NCBI GenBank assembly: GCA_021821235.1
Contig: JAKACS010000233.1
Coordinates: forward strand, 1 to 5,862
From: Bacillota bacterium
GTDB taxonomy: Bacteria; Bacillota; Bacilli; Bacillales_B; DSM-18226
DNA: 5,862 nucleotides
Reading direction: 5' to 3'
Shown: piece after piece, positions 1-5,862 of the stretch
How positions within the stretch are numbered: the first letter of the stretch is position 1
Layout of the letters: each line of letters begins with the position of its first letter
Notes under the pieces: model-generated
Told to the model about the DNA's origin: nothing
The model's input: the letters and a program-made list of their open reading frames with translations, nothing else
The model's database searches: none
Made by a program: the position numbers and the translations under genes

Positions 1-1370
1 GGAAAAATTTTCCCCGGATTTAAAATATTGTTCGGATCCCATGCCTCTTTAATTTTTTTCATCATCAATAAGCCGGTTTCTCCCAACTCCATTTCCATAT
101 AAGGCGATTTCATTAAGCCGATTCCATGTTCTCCGGAAAGGGTGCCACCCAGTTCAACGGCTGCTTTAAATATTTCACTAACTGCATTTTCTACTTTTTT
201 CATTTCCTCGTGGTTGCGTTTATCGGTAATAATATTGGGATGAAGATTTCCATCGCCGGCATGGCCAAAAACAACCAAATTTATTTCATATTTTTCGCGG
301 ATTTCTTTAAGCCGTTTCATCATCTCGGGGATCTTGCTCCGCGGGACGGTGGCATCTTCGGATATTTTCGTCGGACCCATCCGGGTGATCGCCGGAGAGA
401 CCAATTTTCGCGCTTTCCAAATCGCAGTCCGCTCTTCTTCTGATTTCGCAACCGTAACTTGGCTTGCTCCAGTCTCAAGACAGAGATCCTTGCATTTCCT
501 TATTTCCTCTTCAACAGCGGCCAGATGACCATCAACTTCGATAATAATGAGCGCTTCAGCCTCAAGCGGTAGCCCGCCCGGATGATAGTTTTCAACGGCA
601 TGGATGCACGCCTGGTCCATTAATTCCATCGCAGAAGGCAAAACGCCTGATGATAAAATTTTGCTGATCGCGTGGCCGGAATCAATGAATTTTGTAAATG
701 TTGCGAGTAAGGTTTTTTGCGCCATCGGTTTTGGAATTAATCTTATTATGGCTTCTGTAATAATCCCTAACGTCCCTTCGGAGCCGACAATTAGCCGGGT
801 TAAATCGTAACCGGTTACATTCTTAACCGTTTTACCTCCTGTACGGATGATCTCCCCTGTTGGCATAACCACTTCAAGGCCGATGACATATTCTTTGGTT
901 GTTCCATATTTTAATCCTTTTGGCCCGCTTGAATTTTCCGCCAAGTTTCCGCCAATCGTCGCCACATGAGAACTGCTTGGATCGGGAGGATAAAAAAGAC
1001 CGGCTTCTTCCGCTTTTTGGTGAATTTTTGCGGTCACGACTCCAGGTGAAACAATTGCCAGCAAATTTTCCCGGTCGATCACCAGCTTTTCATTTAAACA
1101 GGACAGGTCAAGAACCATTCCACCGTACACTGGCAACGCCCCCCCACTTAAAGAAGTAGCTGAACCTCTTGGGTAGACCGCAATTAAATGGCGGTTTGCC
1201 AGTTTTACCAGTTGGCTAATATCGTTTGCATTCCGCGGTTGAATCACAATGTCGGGAAGGTATTGACCGAAGGATGCATCATAACTATAAGAATACCTTT
1301 CTGCCAAATCGAGAAAGATTCTCTCTTTTGGAAGAATTGCTTCGATTTGTTGGATAATTTCTTGATCCAT
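1..1370 (-). CDS. glcD: FAD-linked 2-hydroxyacid dehydrogenase, GlcD type (3' end outside window)
   Basis: My own translation gives an open frame of 456 codons from the ATG at 1370 to the left edge with no internal stop. The protein is nearly complete: it reaches DPNNILNPGKIF, which normally lies within about 15 residues of the end. Residues about 38-216 form a PCMH-type FAD-binding domain (PRGSATSLSGG 67-77; PPDPSS 128-133; TIGGNLAENSSGPKGLKYG 138-156; VTGYDLTRLIVGSEGTLGIITEA 185-207). Residues about 217-455 form the FAD-oxidase C domain, with the metal/substrate histidines in GHAGDGNLHPN (369-379) and GGTLSGEHGIGL (408-419). The family oxidises glycolate, D-lactate or D-2-hydroxyglutarate to 2-oxoacids. 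In Bacillus, glcD is usually followed by the iron-sulfur subunit gene glcF, which would lie off the left edge. Next to lhgO, a D-2-hydroxyglutarate dehydrogenase is a reasonable alternative. CGAGGAGG lies 8 bases before the start. Confidence 0.9.
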   Translation of the reverse strand, partial: MDQEIIQQIEAILPKERIFLDLAERYSYSYDASFGQYLPDIVIQPRNANDISQLVKLANRHLIAVYPRGSATSLSGGALPVYGGMVLDLSCLNEKLVIDRENLLAIVSPGVVTAKIHQKAEEAGLFYPPDPSSSHVATIGGNLAENSSGPKGLKYGTTKEYVIGLEVVMPTGEIIRTGGKTVKNVTGYDLTRLIVGSEGTLGIITEAIIRLIPKPMAQKTLLATFTKFIDSGHAISKILSSGVLPSAMELMDQACIHAVENYHPGGLPLEAEALIIIEVDGHLAAVEEEIRKCKDLCLETGASQVTVAKSEEERTAIWKARKLVSPAITRMGPTKISEDATVPRSKIPEMMKRLKEIREKYEINLVVFGHAGDGNLHPNIITDKRNHEEMKKVENAVSEIFKAAVELGGTLSGEHGIGLMKSPYMEMELGETGLLMMKKIKEAWDPNNILNPGKIF

Positions 1371-1378
1371 CCCCAAAA

Positions 1379-1386
1379 CCTCCTCG
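1379..1386 (-). promoter_or_regulatory. Ribosome binding site of the GlcD-type gene
   Basis: CGAGGAGG on the minus strand, 8 bases before the ATG at 1370, inside the 21-base gap after the lhgO stop. The strong site and the short gap support co-transcription with lhgO. Confidence 0.85.
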
Positions 1387-1391
1387 TTTTA

Positions 1392-2591
1392 TCAAATCAC
1401 CAGCCGATAAGAAGTCAGCCGTTCCACGACTTCTTTACCGATTTCAATCGAAGCCGTTGCTGCCGGTGATGGTGCATTGCATATATGAACAGAGCGATTT
1501 CCATTTAAAATATAGAAATCATCGACTAACGAGCCGTCCGTTTTTAACGCTTGTGCCCGAACCCCCGCCAACCCCGGCAGTAAATCGTTTTCTCCTACAC
1601 TTGGAATCAGTTTTTGCACCCCTTCAACGAATTTCTTTTTAAAAAACGAGCGGATGATTTCTTCCGTCCCTTCTTTACGATACACTCTTGCCAACTTCCA
1701 AAAACCGGAATAGGTTAAAACTTCCGCCGCATCTTTGAAGCTAAATGCCGTTTTTGTGTAACCTTCTCGTTTCAAACTAAGCACCGCATTTGGTCCTACA
1801 TCCACAGTGCCATCAATCATTCTTGTAAAATGAACGCCCAAAAAAGGGAAGTTTGGATTTGGAACGGGGTAGATCAAGTTTTTTACGAGATAGCGTTTTT
1901 CTGGTGCCAACTGAAAGTATTCTCCCCTAAACGGAACAATTTTTATATTCAACTGGCAACCTGCCATTTTGGCAATCCGGTCACTGTGTAGCCCGCCGCA
2001 GTTGATGAGCATTTTCCCGTGAAGAGCCTGGTGGCTGCTTTCCACAACGACTTCTGTTGTCCGTTCTTGAATGCTATTTACCATTGTATTTAAAAAAATG
2101 TCCCCGCCCTTCTTACGAATGATCTGAGCCATTGTTTCACACACTTCTTTATAGTTTACGATTCCAGTGGTTGGAACATGGATGGCTTCCTCCCCAACTA
2201 CATGAGGTTCGATCGCTCGCAAACTCTCTTTCGTAAGTTTGCTGATATTCAGACCGTTTTGCAGCCCTCGTTGAAAAAGGTCATTTAATAAGGTTACCTC
2301 TGTTTTCGAAGTAGCGACAATAACTTTTCCGCATTCTTCATAATCGAGATTATATTTTTTGCAAAAAGCTTTCATCGAACGGTTGCCTTCTTTTGCTAGG
2401 CGTGCTTTTAAACTGCCGGGTTTGTAATAGATTCCTGAGTGGATGACTCCGCTGTTGTGCCCGGTTTGATGTGAAGCAAGTTCGTTTTCTTTTTCCAAAA
2501 CTGCGATTTTGGAATGAGGGAATTTTTCCGTTAAAGCCATTCCAACTGAAAGGCCAATAATCCCGCCACCGATAATAATATAATCGTACAA
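1392..2591 (-). CDS. lhgO: L-2-hydroxyglutarate oxidase/dehydrogenase (LhgO family)
   Basis: This 399-residue FAD-dependent enzyme of the DAO superfamily oxidises L-2-hydroxyglutarate to 2-oxoglutarate; in E. coli LhgO is membrane-associated and passes electrons to the respiratory chain. The N-terminal dinucleotide fold is visible: GGGIIG (8-13) and E33 at the end of the second strand. Family-specific blocks follow: HQTGHNSGVIHSGIYY (41-56), PFRGEYF (220-226), TRMIDGTVDVGPNAV (256-270), GVRAQA (343-348) and NAPSPAATAS (372-381). All match my recollection of the E. coli LhgO sequence at equivalent places. The length is close to normal (E. coli is slightly longer at the C-terminus). The start is TTG at 2591; no in-frame ATG fits, and MYDYIIIGGG is the expected N-terminus. 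The gene follows the transporter after 56 bases and precedes the GlcD-type gene by 21. The known bacterial partner CsiD, which makes L-2-hydroxyglutarate from glutarate, is not in the window. Confidence 0.92.
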   Translation of the reverse strand: MYDYIIIGGGIIGLSVGMALTEKFPHSKIAVLEKENELASHQTGHNSGVIHSGIYYKPGSLKARLAKEGNRSMKAFCKKYNLDYEECGKVIVATSKTEVTLLNDLFQRGLQNGLNISKLTKESLRAIEPHVVGEEAIHVPTTGIVNYKEVCETMAQIIRKKGGDIFLNTMVNSIQERTTEVVVESSHQALHGKMLINCGGLHSDRIAKMAGCQLNIKIVPFRGEYFQLAPEKRYLVKNLIYPVPNPNFPFLGVHFTRMIDGTVDVGPNAVLSLKREGYTKTAFSFKDAAEVLTYSGFWKLARVYRKEGTEEIIRSFFKKKFVEGVQKLIPSVGENDLLPGLAGVRAQALKTDGSLVDDFYILNGNRSVHICNAPSPAATASIEIGKEVVERLTSYRLVI

Positions 2592-2647
2592 ACGTTTTTC
2601 CTCCCTTCAAAGCAAAGTACTAACGCGAAAAGGCAATACAAATATAC
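2592..2647 (-). other. Intergenic spacer between transporter and oxidase genes, no promoter or terminator seen
   Basis: This 56-base stretch is the longest gap in the window. Apart from the lhgO ribosome site I see no GC-rich hairpin followed by a T-run, and no well-spaced -35/-10 pair. It is AT-rich at its upstream end (GTATATTTGTATTG), so a weak internal promoter cannot be excluded, but the simplest reading is a plain spacer within one operon. Confidence 0.55.
2600..2607 (-). promoter_or_regulatory. Ribosome binding site that decides the TTG start of lhgO
   Basis: AAGGGAGG on the minus strand with an 8-base spacer to the TTG at 2591. The spacing is ideal for TTG 2591, and the downstream codons give the conserved MYDYIIIGGG N-terminus. 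An in-frame ATG is lacking nearby. Confidence 0.82.
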
Positions 2648-3445
2648 TTAGTGCGAACCGCCAAACACTTTTCCAACGCCCTGTAATTTTTCCAACACAA
2701 GAATCAAAATAACCGAAATAAAGATTACAACCGTAGAAATTGAAGCAACGAGCGGGTCGTAGGCATCCTGCATATGTGAAAAAATCTCAATAGGTAGCGT
2801 CCGCATATCCGGTGAAATCATAAATAAGGAAACTGTTACATTGTCAAAGGAAGTCAAAAAGGCGAAAAGGCCTCCTGAAATCATTGCTGGCCGAATTAAC
2901 GGCAATGTAACTTTCCAAAAAACAACAAGCGGACTGGCACCGAGGATGGCAGCCGCCCGTTCAAGATTGTAATCAAATCCGCTTAATCCCGTCAAAACAA
3001 GGCGGATAACATAAGGAATACAAATAATGATATGGGCTATTAAAAACCCAAGCGAGGTGCCCGCAAGCATCAGCGGCGTAAAATAGATCAAAAGAGCAAT
3101 TCCAAGAACGAGTTGCGGAACACTTAAAGGTGCCGTTAGCACTGATGTAATAAAGGTTTTTCCTGGAATATCGTACTTGGCGAGCGCAAGAGCTCCAAGT
3201 GTGCCAAATAAGACGGAAAAGAAAGCCGCCAAGAAGGCAAACTTTGCACTATTGATCATCCCTGCTAAAAATTCCGGCCGGTCAAGGAGCTTTGTATACC
3301 ATTGAAACGAAAAGCCGACAGCCGGAAAACTTGGATAGTTTTGGCTTGTAAACGAAGCCGGAATCACCACAATCAATGGAATAAGAATATAAACAATGGA
3401 CACGAAAGCTAACGTAATGCGCAGCCAGCCCAAACCCCTATTCAT
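2648..3445 (-). CDS. ABC transporter permease, PotC type
   Basis: This is the second membrane subunit of the importer, with 265 residues, the normal length for PotC. Hydrophobic segments lie at roughly 8-30, 65-90, 100-124, 131-150, 186-210 and 235-252. The EAA-type loop is at 161-192 (LERAAAILGASPL, then LPLIRPAMISGG), and the FLTSFDNVTVSLFM stretch (196-209) is the characteristic signature of the PotC/YdcV group. The ATG overlaps the TGA of the preceding permease gene (ATGA at 3445-3442), which suggests translational coupling; a GGGAGGTG ribosome site (3458-3451) precedes it. The octapeptide AILGASPL is identical in both permeases, as expected for paralogous partners that contact the same ATPase. 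The gene ends with TAA, 56 bases before lhgO. The family is certain; the substrate is unknown. Confidence 0.93.
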   Translation of the reverse strand: MNRGLGWLRITLAFVSIVYILIPLIVVIPASFTSQNYPSFPAVGFSFQWYTKLLDRPEFLAGMINSAKFAFLAAFFSVLFGTLGALALAKYDIPGKTFITSVLTAPLSVPQLVLGIALLIYFTPLMLAGTSLGFLIAHIIICIPYVIRLVLTGLSGFDYNLERAAAILGASPLVVFWKVTLPLIRPAMISGGLFAFLTSFDNVTVSLFMISPDMRTLPIEIFSHMQDAYDPLVASISTVVIFISVILILVLEKLQGVGKVFGGSH

Positions 3446-4386
3446 CGGAACACCTCCCGGAATTTACTTAATTCAAATGTACGTGTAAACGCGAAAACAA
3501 TAACCAACGTTGTTAGTAATAAAACGTAGGAAAGTGCAGAACCAAATGTCCAGCGCAATAAATTCGTAATCTGATCATAGGCTACCACCGGCATGACCGG
3601 TACATTGGCACCACCCATAAGCGCCGGCGTGACATAGGCGCTCATTGAAAGGCTAAACACAAGCACACAACCGGAGACCACCCCAGGCAGACTGAGCGGA
3701 AGGGTGATCGAGAAAAAATTGCGAAGCGGACTGGCTCCAAGAATGGCACTTGCTTTTTCCAAAGATGGGTCAATAGTGTATAAACTGGTTGCAATCGCCA
3801 AAACCATAAATGGCAAATAGGCGTTTGAAAGGCCTATGACTACACCAAGTTCAGAAAACAGCAGCTTCAACGGCGTTTTTATGATTCCAGCAGAAAGCAA
3901 GAGATGATTGATGGTTCCATTCGGCAAAAGCAACAGATACCAGCCAAAATTGCGAACAACAATACTGATTAATAACGGTGATGTAACCAATAAAGCTATA
4001 TAGCCTCTTACCTTTGGAGAACTCTTTGCCATTGTAAGGGCGACAGGATATGCAAGTATAAGAGAAACCAAGACTGTGTATAGGCTGATTTTGACGGTTA
4101 GCCAAAGAGAGGATAAATAATATCGATCTGTAAAAAATTGCGCATAATTTTTCATGCTGAATACAGCCTGTGAGCCATTTAGCTGATCGGTACTGATAAA
4201 GCTTAAATAGAGAATATAGAGCATCGGAACAATAAAAAACCCAAAAATAAAGAGGAGAATCGGCAAAAGCAGAAGCAGTCCCCTGCCCCATTTTCTACTC
4301 CTTTTCAACTTGTACTTTGGTAAAACGGGCGCACTCTCCGCGGTCAACTTTATTTCTTGATCATCATCAAATCGGACGGATTCCAT
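3442..4386 (-). CDS. ABC transporter permease, PotB type
   Basis: This is an integral membrane subunit of the importer, 314 residues from the chosen start. A polar N-terminus (1-36; an acidic FDDDQE stretch followed by a basic KYKLKRSRK stretch) precedes about six hydrophobic segments: roughly 37-62, 97-120, 128-150, 180-203, 233-257 and 283-300. The EAA-type loop that docks on the ATPase is at about 209-240 (SLEKASAILGASPL, then LPLSLPGVVSG). A TPALMGG motif (253-259) and an FGSALS segment are typical of PotB. The frame stays open upstream to 4533, but the ATG at 4386 is preferred: it has GAGGTG with an 8-base spacer, and the longer version would read 50 codons of the ATPase gene in another frame and give a protein too long for the family. 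The stop TGA shares bases with the next gene's ATG. It pairs with the PotC-type permease to form the channel. Confidence 0.92.
   Translation of the reverse strand: MESVRFDDDQEIKLTAESAPVLPKYKLKRSRKWGRGLLLLLPILLFIFGFFIVPMLYILYLSFISTDQLNGSQAVFSMKNYAQFFTDRYYLSSLWLTVKISLYTVLVSLILAYPVALTMAKSSPKVRGYIALLVTSPLLISIVVRNFGWYLLLLPNGTINHLLLSAGIIKTPLKLLFSELGVVIGLSNAYLPFMVLAIATSLYTIDPSLEKASAILGASPLRNFFSITLPLSLPGVVSGCVLVFSLSMSAYVTPALMGGANVPVMPVVAYDQITNLLRWTFGSALSYVLLLTTLVIVFAFTRTFELSKFREVFR
3451..3458 (-). promoter_or_regulatory. Ribosome binding site of the PotC-type permease gene
   Basis: GGGAGGTG on the minus strand; its GGAGG core ends 7 bases before the ATG at 3445. It lies within the last codons of the upstream permease, so the second permease can be reached both by re-initiation at the ATGA junction and by direct binding. 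Confidence 0.8.
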
Positions 4387-5447
4387 CCAACCAACACCTC
4401 GCTTCCTGGCCGCCATTTGACATCGTAGTCCGGCGTCAAAATTTGGATTGATTGGTTTAGCAAATGAACTTCTACTTCCCATGTTGTCCCCAAATAGTTC
4501 AACTGCGAGATTTTCGCCTTGTGAAGATCCCACAAGGATTTAGCGTCCTTCTCCGTTGGAAAAATCCGAATCTTTTCCGGACGTATATACAATTTCACAC
4601 CATCTTCTGTTTTGATGTCAGAAGATCCACCCATTACATTTTCTCTGTCAACAAGGGTAATCCCATCATTCATTTCCACTGTAACTTTTCGCTGATCAAC
4701 AGCCGCAACTTTTCCTTCAAAAGAATTGGATTTGCCGATAAACTGAAAGACGAACTCTGTCTGTGGATGATTATAAATCGATGTCGGTGAGCTGATTTGT
4801 TCGATTTTTCCTTGATTCATGACAACGACACGATCAGAAAGCGAGAGCGCTTCTTCCTGGTCATGGGTAACAAAGATCGTTGTTACACCAATTTCCTTTT
4901 GCAGCCGTTTAATTTCCGCGCGCAATTCATGGCGCAATTTCGCATCCAAGTTGGAAAGCGGCTCATCCAGCAAAAGCAGTTCTGGTTCCACAACAAGCGC
5001 CCTTGCAATGGCAACACGCTGCCGCTGACCGCCAGATAATTCACGAGGATACCTTTTTTCAAGTCCGGCCATTTTTACAAGGTCAAGCGCTCTGGCGATC
5101 CGCCGATCTTTTTCTGGGTTTGCTACTTTGCGCAATTTCAGTCCAAAGTTCAAGTTTTCATACACGGTCATATGCGGGAATAACGAATAAGTCTGAAAAA
5201 CCATCCCAAGATCACGCTTATATGGCGGGACTTTTGTCACATTTCTTCCTTTTATAAATACGGCGCCTTCATCTGCTTCAAGAAAACCGGCAATCAGATT
5301 TAAGGTGGTTGTTTTCCCGCAGCCAGAAGGACCAAGCAGGGTGAGTAATTCACCCTGTTTGACATCAAGATTTATTCCATTTAACACTACATTGGTTCCA
5401 TATCGTTTAGAAGCACCTTTTATTTCTACATCATTGGTGATTTGCAT
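4350..5447 (-). CDS. ABC transporter ATP-binding protein, PotA (spermidine/putrescine) type
   Basis: This 365-residue protein is the cytoplasmic ATPase that powers import. Visible motifs in order are Walker A GPSGCGKTT (39-47), the Q-loop Q85 in VFQTYSLFPH, the signature LSGGQRQR (137-144), Walker B LLLLDEP (157-163), the D-loop SNLDA (165-169) and the switch histidine H195 in VTHDQEEA. The C-terminal third (about 240-365), with RPEKIRI (289-295), is a TOBE-type regulatory region typical of the PotA/FbpC/MalK group. The length is normal for that group. The ATG start follows AAGGAGGG with a 9-base spacer. The 3' end overlaps the start of the first permease gene by 37 bases. The catalytic residues are all present, so the protein should be active. 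The family assignment is firm; calling the substrate a polyamine would be over-reading, because PotA-type ATPases also serve phosphonate, iron and other importers. Confidence 0.93.
   Translation of the reverse strand: MQITNDVEIKGASKRYGTNVVLNGINLDVKQGELLTLLGPSGCGKTTTLNLIAGFLEADEGAVFIKGRNVTKVPPYKRDLGMVFQTYSLFPHMTVYENLNFGLKLRKVANPEKDRRIARALDLVKMAGLEKRYPRELSGGQRQRVAIARALVVEPELLLLDEPLSNLDAKLRHELRAEIKRLQKEIGVTTIFVTHDQEEALSLSDRVVVMNQGKIEQISSPTSIYNHPQTEFVFQFIGKSNSFEGKVAAVDQRKVTVEMNDGITLVDRENVMGGSSDIKTEDGVKLYIRPEKIRIFPTEKDAKSLWDLHKAKISQLNYLGTTWEVEVHLLNQSIQILTPDYDVKWRPGSEVLVGWNPSDLMMIKK
4395..4400 (-). promoter_or_regulatory. Ribosome binding site that sets the PotB-type permease start
   Basis: GAGGTG on the minus strand lies 8 bases before the ATG at 4386. 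It sits inside the coding region of the ATPase gene, 45 bases before that gene's stop. It is the main reason for choosing the 314-residue version over the longer open frame that begins at 4533. Confidence 0.75.
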
Positions 5448-5456
5448 AAATGGAAT

Positions 5457-5464
5457 CCCTCCTT
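5457..5464 (-). promoter_or_regulatory. Ribosome binding site of the ABC ATPase gene
   Basis: AAGGAGGG read on the minus strand, 9 bases before the ATG at 5447. It is a near-perfect Firmicute Shine-Dalgarno site within the 23-base gap after the binding-protein stop, and it confirms the ATPase start. Confidence 0.85.
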
Positions 5465-5470
5465 CAGTTT

Positions 5471-5862
5471 CTATTTAACTAGCTTTCCAAGCTCAGGCGT
5501 TACTTCTTTTGACCATTTGTCGGACATCTCAGCCCGTATTGCAGCAAACTTAGCAAAATCCGGCTTAAATGTTTTATCTGTGTCCTTTAATCCGATTGAA
5601 TCTTCATATTTCTTGGCAATTTTCATACCTTTTACAACCGGGTAGAAGCCCTTGTCAGCAATCAATACTTGCGCTTCCTTGCTGATAATGTAGTTGATAA
5701 ACTTTGCTGCCGCTTCCTTGCGCGGATCATTTTTGACAAGTGCAGCACTGAATGCTTGAAGTGGAACACCCTCTTTTGGCACAGTCATTTTAAGTGGAAC
5801 ACCCGATGCAGCAAGTTCAGCAATAGCGTAGCTGCCCATGACAGTTACGTCGGCTGCACCTT
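5471..5862 (-). CDS. ABC transporter extracellular solute-binding protein, C-terminal part (5' end outside window)
   Basis: The visible 129 codons run in from the right edge and end at TAG (5473-5471). The N-terminal lobe, signal peptide and lipobox are outside the window. The visible part has the usual closing features of a periplasmic-type binding protein: a GAADVTVMGSYAIAEL stretch near the hinge, then a VPKEGVPLQ segment, then KNDPRKEAAAKFINYIISKEAQ followed by GFYPVV. This pattern (a run of residues about adjacent 'KEAAAKFINYIISKEAQ' helices) is common in family 1/8 binding proteins for polyamines, iron and 2-aminoethylphosphonate. In a Gram-positive cell it would be a lipoprotein on the outer face of the membrane that hands substrate to the two permeases. 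It lies 23 bases ahead of the ATPase gene. The family is clear; the substrate cannot be read from this fragment, and it does not look specifically like classical PotD. Confidence 0.85.
   Translation of the reverse strand, partial: GAADVTVMGSYAIAELAASGVPLKMTVPKEGVPLQAFSAALVKNDPRKEAAAKFINYIISKEAQVLIADKGFYPVVKGMKIAKKYEDSIGLKDTDKTFKPDFAKFAAIRAEMSDKWSKEVTPELGKLVK

Larger units (their letters stand above)
1..5862 (-). other. Putative single operon: importer plus two 2-hydroxyacid oxidising flavoenzymes
   Basis: All six genes are on one strand with gaps of 23, -37, -4, 56 and 21 bases and no terminator between them. The order is binding protein, ATPase, permease, permease, LhgO, GlcD-type. This arrangement suggests coordinated expression of uptake and oxidation of one class of substrate. 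Both ends are outside the window, so the promoter, any regulator gene and a possible glcF or aldehyde/oxoacid gene are not visible. Operon status is inferred from spacing only. Confidence 0.75.

Noticed and set aside
126..1469. Several plus-strand open frames of 61-105 codons in this region
   Set aside because: They lie antisense to the GlcD-type and lhgO genes, have no family-like sequence, and their composition is that of reverse-complemented coding DNA.
2592..2647. Possible internal promoter or terminator between the second permease and lhgO
   Set aside because: No -35/-10 pair with 16-18 base spacing and no hairpin with a T-run could be found by eye.
3851..4291. 146-codon minus-strand frame inside the PotB-type permease gene
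   Set aside because: It overlaps the permease in another frame. The permease frame has the EAA loop, six hydrophobic segments and a ribosome site; this frame has none of these.
4387..4533. Upstream extension of the permease frame to a start at 4533
   Set aside because: It would add 49 residues read from ATPase coding DNA, with no membrane or signal features; the ATG at 4386 has a well-placed ribosome site.
4837..4858. Partly palindromic GCGAGAGCGCTTC stretch considered as a catabolite-control (cre) site
   Set aside because: It does not match the cre consensus well and falls inside conserved codons of the ATPase (ALSLSDRV), which explain it.
4464..5257. Plus-strand open frames opposite the ATPase gene
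   Set aside because: They are shadows of a well-supported minus-strand gene with all ABC motifs; no ribosome sites or recognisable domains.

Overview
The window is one unbroken block of six genes, all on the minus strand, so it reads from right to left. The strong purine-rich Shine-Dalgarno sites (AAGGAGGG, CGAGGAGG, AAGGGAGG), one TTG start, the low-to-moderate GC and the protein sequences all suggest a Firmicute, most likely a member of the Bacillaceae. This assignment is inference; no RNA gene or other marker in the window fixes the taxon.

Layout in order of transcription. (1) 5862-5471 is the C-terminal part of an ABC-transporter solute-binding protein, cut by the window edge. (2) 5447-4350 is an ABC ATPase of the PotA/spermidine-putrescine type with a C-terminal TOBE region. 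(3) 4386-3442 is a PotB-type permease; its start lies inside the end of the ATPase gene (37-base overlap). (4) 3445-2648 is a PotC-type permease that overlaps the previous gene in an ATGA junction. (5) 2591-1392 is an L-2-hydroxyglutarate oxidase/dehydrogenase (LhgO), starting with TTG. (6) 1370 to beyond base 1 is a GlcD-type FAD-linked 2-hydroxyacid dehydrogenase, missing only its last few residues. The gaps are 23, -37, -4, 56 and 21 bases. No terminator or convincing promoter lies between the genes, so this looks like one transcription unit whose promoter is off the right edge and whose end is off the left edge.

How the genes may work together. The first four genes make a complete importer: binding protein, ATPase and two permeases. 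The last two make flavoenzymes that oxidise 2-hydroxyacids to 2-oxoacids. LhgO is specific in its known members for L-2-hydroxyglutarate. The GlcD family includes glycolate, D-lactate and D-2-hydroxyglutarate dehydrogenases. The most economical reading is an uptake-and-oxidation operon for a 2-hydroxyacid, possibly both enantiomers of 2-hydroxyglutarate, feeding 2-oxoglutarate into the TCA cycle. The transporter would usually be annotated as a polyamine importer, but nothing in the neighbourhood supports polyamines as the substrate.

The plus strand and the remaining frames hold only shadow ORFs. I see no RNA genes, mobile elements, CRISPR arrays or notable repeats, and no gene-free stretch longer than 56 bases.
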